NCBI RefSeq assembly: GCF_014650555.1
Contig: NZ_BMVE01000019.1
Span: 1-64,000, forward strand
From: Streptomyces goshikiensis
GTDB taxonomy: Bacteria > Actinomycetota > Actinomycetes > Streptomycetales > Streptomycetaceae
DNA length: 64,000 nt
Direction of reading: 5' to 3'
Shown: piece by piece, positions 61,335-64,000 of the stretch
Numbering within the stretch: the stretch's first letter is position 1
Layout of the letters: each line of letters opens with the position of its first letter
Position numbers and translations under genes: made by a program
The notes under the pieces: model-generated
The model's input: the letters and a program-made list of their open reading frames with translations, nothing else
Told to the model about the DNA's origin: nothing
Database searches by the model: none

Positions 61335-63530
61335 TCAGGCTCGGGCCAGGTCGAACCGGTCCAGGTTCATCACCTTGTCCCAGGCGGCCACGAAATCGCG
61401 TACGAACTTCTCGCCCGCGTCGGCGGCCGCGTACACCTCCGAGAGGGCGCGGAGCTGGGAGTGCGAACCGAAGACGAGGTCGACGGCGGTGGCCGTCCAC
61501 TTGGTCTCGCCGGTGGCGCGGTCCCGGCCCTCGTACACGTTCTCGGCCGACTCGGACGCCTTCCACTCCGTGCCCATGTCGAGCAGGTTGACGAAGAAGT
61601 CCGTCGTCAGCGTCTCGGGCCGGTCGGTGAACACGCCGTGGGAGGAACCCTTGAAGCCGGTGTTCAGGGCCCGCATGCCGCCGATCAGCACCGTCATCTC
61701 GGGAGCGGTGAGCGTGAGCAGGTTGGCCCGGTCCAGCAGCAGGGTCTCCGGCGGAAGCTTCTCACCCTCCTGGAGGTAGTTGCGGAACGCGTCCGCCGTG
61801 AGTTCGAGCACGGCGAAGGAGTCCACGTCGGTCTGCTCCTGCGAGGCGTCCGTGCGCCCCGGCGAGAACGGCACCGTGATGTCGTGCCCGGCGTCCCGCG
61901 CCGCCTGCTCGACAGCCGCGCAGCCGCCCAGGACGATCATGTCGGCCAGCGAGATCCTCGTCGCGCCGTCCCGGTTGAAGTCGCGCTGGAGCTGCTCCAG
62001 CTTCTGCACCACCTGGGCGACCTCGGGCAGGTCGTTGACCTCCCAGTCCCGTTGCGGCGCGAGCCGGATCCGGGCCCCGTTGGCCCCGCCGCGCTTGTCG
62101 GTGCCGCGGAAGCTCGCCGCCGCCGCCCACGCGGTGGTGACCAGCTGGGACACCGACACGCCCGCGCCGAGGATCCAGCGCTTGAGGGTGGCGACGTCCT
62201 CGTCCGTGACCAACGGGTGGTCGACCGCCGGGACCGGGTCCTGCCACAGCTGCGGCTCGGGGATCCACGGCCCGAGGTACCGCGAGAGCGGCCCCATGTC
62301 ACGGTGCAGCAGCTTGTACCAGGCCTTGCCGAACGCCTCCGCGAGCTTGTCGGGGTTCTCGTGGAAGCTCTTCGCGATCGGCGCGTAGACGGGATCCACC
62401 CGCAGCGCGAGGTCCGTCGTCAGCATCATGGGCGCGTGCCGCTTCGCCGGGTCATGGGCGTCCGGCACGGTGTCGCGGGCCGCGGGATCCGTGGGAGTCC
62501 ACTGCTTGGCGCCCGCGGGGCTCGTCGTCAGCTCCCACTCGTAGCGGAACAGGTTGTCCAGGTACCCGTTGTCCCACTTCGTCGGCTCGGTGGTCCACGC
62601 ACCCTCCAGCCCGCTCGTGAGCGCGTCCACGCCCTTGCCGCTGCCGTACCTGTTCATCCAGCCGATGCCCTGCTGCTCGACGGGGCAGGCCTCCGGCTCC
62701 GGGCCGATGTACTCGGGATCGACCGCGCCGTGGCACTTGCCGAACGTGTGGCCGCCGACGATGAGCGCGAGCGTCTCCTCGTCGTTCATCGCCATGCGCG
62801 CGAACGTATCGCGGATGTCCCGGGCGGCGGCCACCGGATCCGGGTTGCCGTTGGGCCCCTCCGGATTGACGTAGATCAGCCCCATCTGCACGGCGCCGAA
62901 CGGGCCGGTGAGTTCCCGGTCGCCGGAGTAGCGCTGGTCTCCGAGCCAGGTGTCCTCGGGCCCCCAGAAGATCTCCTCGGGCTCCCAGATGTCCTCCCGG
63001 CCGAAGCCGAACCCGAAGGTCTTGAACCCCATCGATTCCATCGCGCAGTTGCCGGCGAAGACCAGCAGGTCGGCCCAGGAGATCTTCCGACCGTACTTCT
63101 GCTTGACGGGCCACAGCAGACGACGAGCCTTGTCGAGGCTGGCGTTGTCCGGCCAGCTGTTGAGGGGGGCGAAGCGCTGTGCGCCGCTGCCGCCACCGCC
63201 CCGGCCGTCGGCGATGCGGTACGTTCCCGCGGCGTGCCAGCTCATCCGGATGAAGAGCGGACCGTAGTGGCCGTAGTCGGCGGGCCACCAGTCCTGTGAC
63301 GTCGTCATCACCTCGAAGACGTCCCGCTTCAGTGCCTCGACGTCGAGGCCGGCGAACTCCTGCGCGTAGTCGAAGTCCGCACCCATCGGATCGGCCATGG
63401 GCGAGTGCTGGTGCAGGACCTGGAGGTCCAGCTGGTTCGGCCACCAGTCCCGGTTCGTCTGGGGCCGGGCCGGTCCCGGGGTGGGAGTGGGGGAGGGGAT
63501 TGCCGGGTTCTCGCTGTCGCTGCCGGACAC
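61335..63530 (-). CDS. katG: Catalase-peroxidase
   Basis: 731 residues, full length for bacterial KatG. The distal haem site has R95, W98 and H99 (IRMSWHAAGTYR). The proximal side has GGHTFGKCHG. The Tyr and Met partners of the Met-Tyr-Trp adduct are in LIYVNPEGPNG and FARMAMNDEET. The C-terminal non-haem domain is complete. It removes hydrogen peroxide by catalase and peroxidase action. A GTG start at 63530 is used. No furA/catR-type regulator gene adjoins it, which is unlike many Streptomyces catalase-peroxidase loci. Confidence 0.96.
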   Translation of the reverse strand: MSGSDSENPAIPSPTPTPGPARPQTNRDWWPNQLDLQVLHQHSPMADPMGADFDYAQEFAGLDVEALKRDVFEVMTTSQDWWPADYGHYGPLFIRMSWHAAGTYRIADGRGGGGSGAQRFAPLNSWPDNASLDKARRLLWPVKQKYGRKISWADLLVFAGNCAMESMGFKTFGFGFGREDIWEPEEIFWGPEDTWLGDQRYSGDRELTGPFGAVQMGLIYVNPEGPNGNPDPVAAARDIRDTFARMAMNDEETLALIVGGHTFGKCHGAVDPEYIGPEPEACPVEQQGIGWMNRYGSGKGVDALTSGLEGAWTTEPTKWDNGYLDNLFRYEWELTTSPAGAKQWTPTDPAARDTVPDAHDPAKRHAPMMLTTDLALRVDPVYAPIAKSFHENPDKLAEAFGKAWYKLLHRDMGPLSRYLGPWIPEPQLWQDPVPAVDHPLVTDEDVATLKRWILGAGVSVSQLVTTAWAAAASFRGTDKRGGANGARIRLAPQRDWEVNDLPEVAQVVQKLEQLQRDFNRDGATRISLADMIVLGGCAAVEQAARDAGHDITVPFSPGRTDASQEQTDVDSFAVLELTADAFRNYLQEGEKLPPETLLLDRANLLTLTAPEMTVLIGGMRALNTGFKGSSHGVFTDRPETLTTDFFVNLLDMGTEWKASESAENVYEGRDRATGETKWTATAVDLVFGSHSQLRALSEVYAAADAGEKFVRDFVAAWDKVMNLDRFDLARA

Positions 63531-63674
63531 GTCTGCCCTTCTTCCTGTCGCGGTGTTTCGGCCGGCGAGAACTCTTCCTCACGCACGACGCCGATGTCTG
63601 TGCCTGTGTCGGCGTCCGTATGGTTGCGCAATGCGGGCCGTACGGCCACGAAACACGCAGAGCGGGCCCGGGGT

Positions 63675-64000
63675 TCAGTACACGGGGATGATGTCGGGGG
63701 CGCCGAGGCGGACCGCGTCGGCGGTCCGGTCGTCCGGCTGCTCCTGGGCCTCGCGTTCGGCCGCGACCCGCTTCGTGTAGTGGTCCACCTCGCGGTCCTG
63801 GTGCGACTGGTCCCAGCCCAGGTGCGGTGCCATCAGTTCAGCGACGGTCCGCGCCGCGTCCACCCCGCGGTCCCACGACTCGATGGAGATCCGGGTGCGC
63901 CGGGCGAGTACGTCCTCCAGGTGGCGGGCTCCCTCGTGGGTCACCGCGTAGACGGCCTCGACCCGCAGGTAGTCGTCGGAGCTGGGCAGCGGCTCCCCGA
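63675..64000 (-). CDS. glpD: Glycerol-3-phosphate dehydrogenase, C-terminal part
   Basis: The last 107 residues of a protein that continues past the window edge. VEAVYAVTHEGARHLEDVLARRTRISIE, WDRGVDAARTVAELMAPHLGWD and REVDHYTKRVAAEREAQEQPDD match the C-terminal helical domain of the FAD-dependent GlpD of actinobacteria. The enzyme passes electrons from glycerol-3-phosphate to quinone at the membrane. The FAD domain is outside the window. Confidence 0.85.
   Translation of the reverse strand, partial: GEPLPSSDDYLRVEAVYAVTHEGARHLEDVLARRTRISIESWDRGVDAARTVAELMAPHLGWDQSHQDREVDHYTKRVAAEREAQEQPDDRTADAVRLGAPDIIPVY

Noticed and set aside
61461..63299. Long plus-strand frame opposite katG
   Set aside because: Typical antisense shadow in high-GC DNA; katG is complete on the other strand.

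Overview
This is high-GC actinobacterial DNA, almost certainly Streptomyces. Codons favour G or C at the third position, GTG starts and GGAGG ribosome sites are common, and TTA (bldA-type) codons occur in only a few genes. The protein families are also Streptomyces-like: DUF5133, DUF2637, WhiB-like, Scr1/DUF5753-type regulators, S-adenosyl (DUF574) methyltransferases, a SigB/F/G sigma factor, many STAS and GHKL proteins, and CsbD. Many genes are decayed (STAS genes, SpoIIE phosphatase, Tn3 and IS630 remnants, ABC transporter, lipoprotein, DegT aminotransferase). Second copies of housekeeping-type genes (gltX, murG) are present. Together this suggests a recombining accessory region, such as a chromosome arm or large plasmid, rather than core chromosome.

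Layout. 0-8.4 kb: a stress and partner-switching patch (decayed STAS, DUF5133 protein, STAS, frameshifted SpoIIE phosphatase, PRC-barrel protein, hydrophobic peptide, CBM48-type protein, further STAS genes). 8.7-10.8 kb: remnants of a Tn3-family transposon (end of the transposase, fragment of a serine resolvase) on either side of an unusual 499-residue protein with a beta-trefoil-like tail. 11.2-18.6 kb: a mobilisation and replication module on the minus strand (relaxase, MobC, DUF2637 membrane protein, WhiB-like protein, DnaC-like ATPase, replication-type protein, 24-residue leader ORF). 19.1-22.9 kb: an XRE regulator with a metalloprotease (ImmA/IrrE type), a DUF6545-like membrane protein and an amidohydrolase.

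24.9-43.3 kb is the most interesting part. A run of twelve minus-strand genes (40.3 down to 27.3 kb), each start overlapping the previous stop, holds a methyltransferase/Scr1-regulator fusion, a GHKL ATPase with three TTA codons, two small unknown proteins, two glycosyltransferases, a 2-hydroxyacid dehydrogenase, a MoaA-like radical SAM enzyme, a nucleotidyltransferase-fold protein, a second radical SAM enzyme, an O-carbamoyltransferase and an alarmone-hydrolase-like HD protein. An accessory glutamyl-tRNA synthetase converges on its end. It looks like a specialised-metabolite operon of a type I do not recognise, with no PKS or NRPS. An anti-sigma-type ATPase and an HTH-TPR regulator lie upstream.

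43.5-46.7 kb: a tyrosine integrase cut off at its N-terminus faces a DegT aminotransferase that has also lost its N-terminus. A LMW phosphatase with a damaged P-loop and a second MurG follow. 47-54 kb: a second stress patch (STAS, small HTH, a mirror-image copy of the 6.6-7.4 kb block, two SRPBCC proteins, IS630 remnant, SigB-family sigma factor). 54-64 kb: truncated ABC exporter, Imm49-like protein, M15 peptidase, MFS transporter, a third CBM48-type protein, CsbD, PPOX protein, catalase-peroxidase KatG and the end of GlpD.
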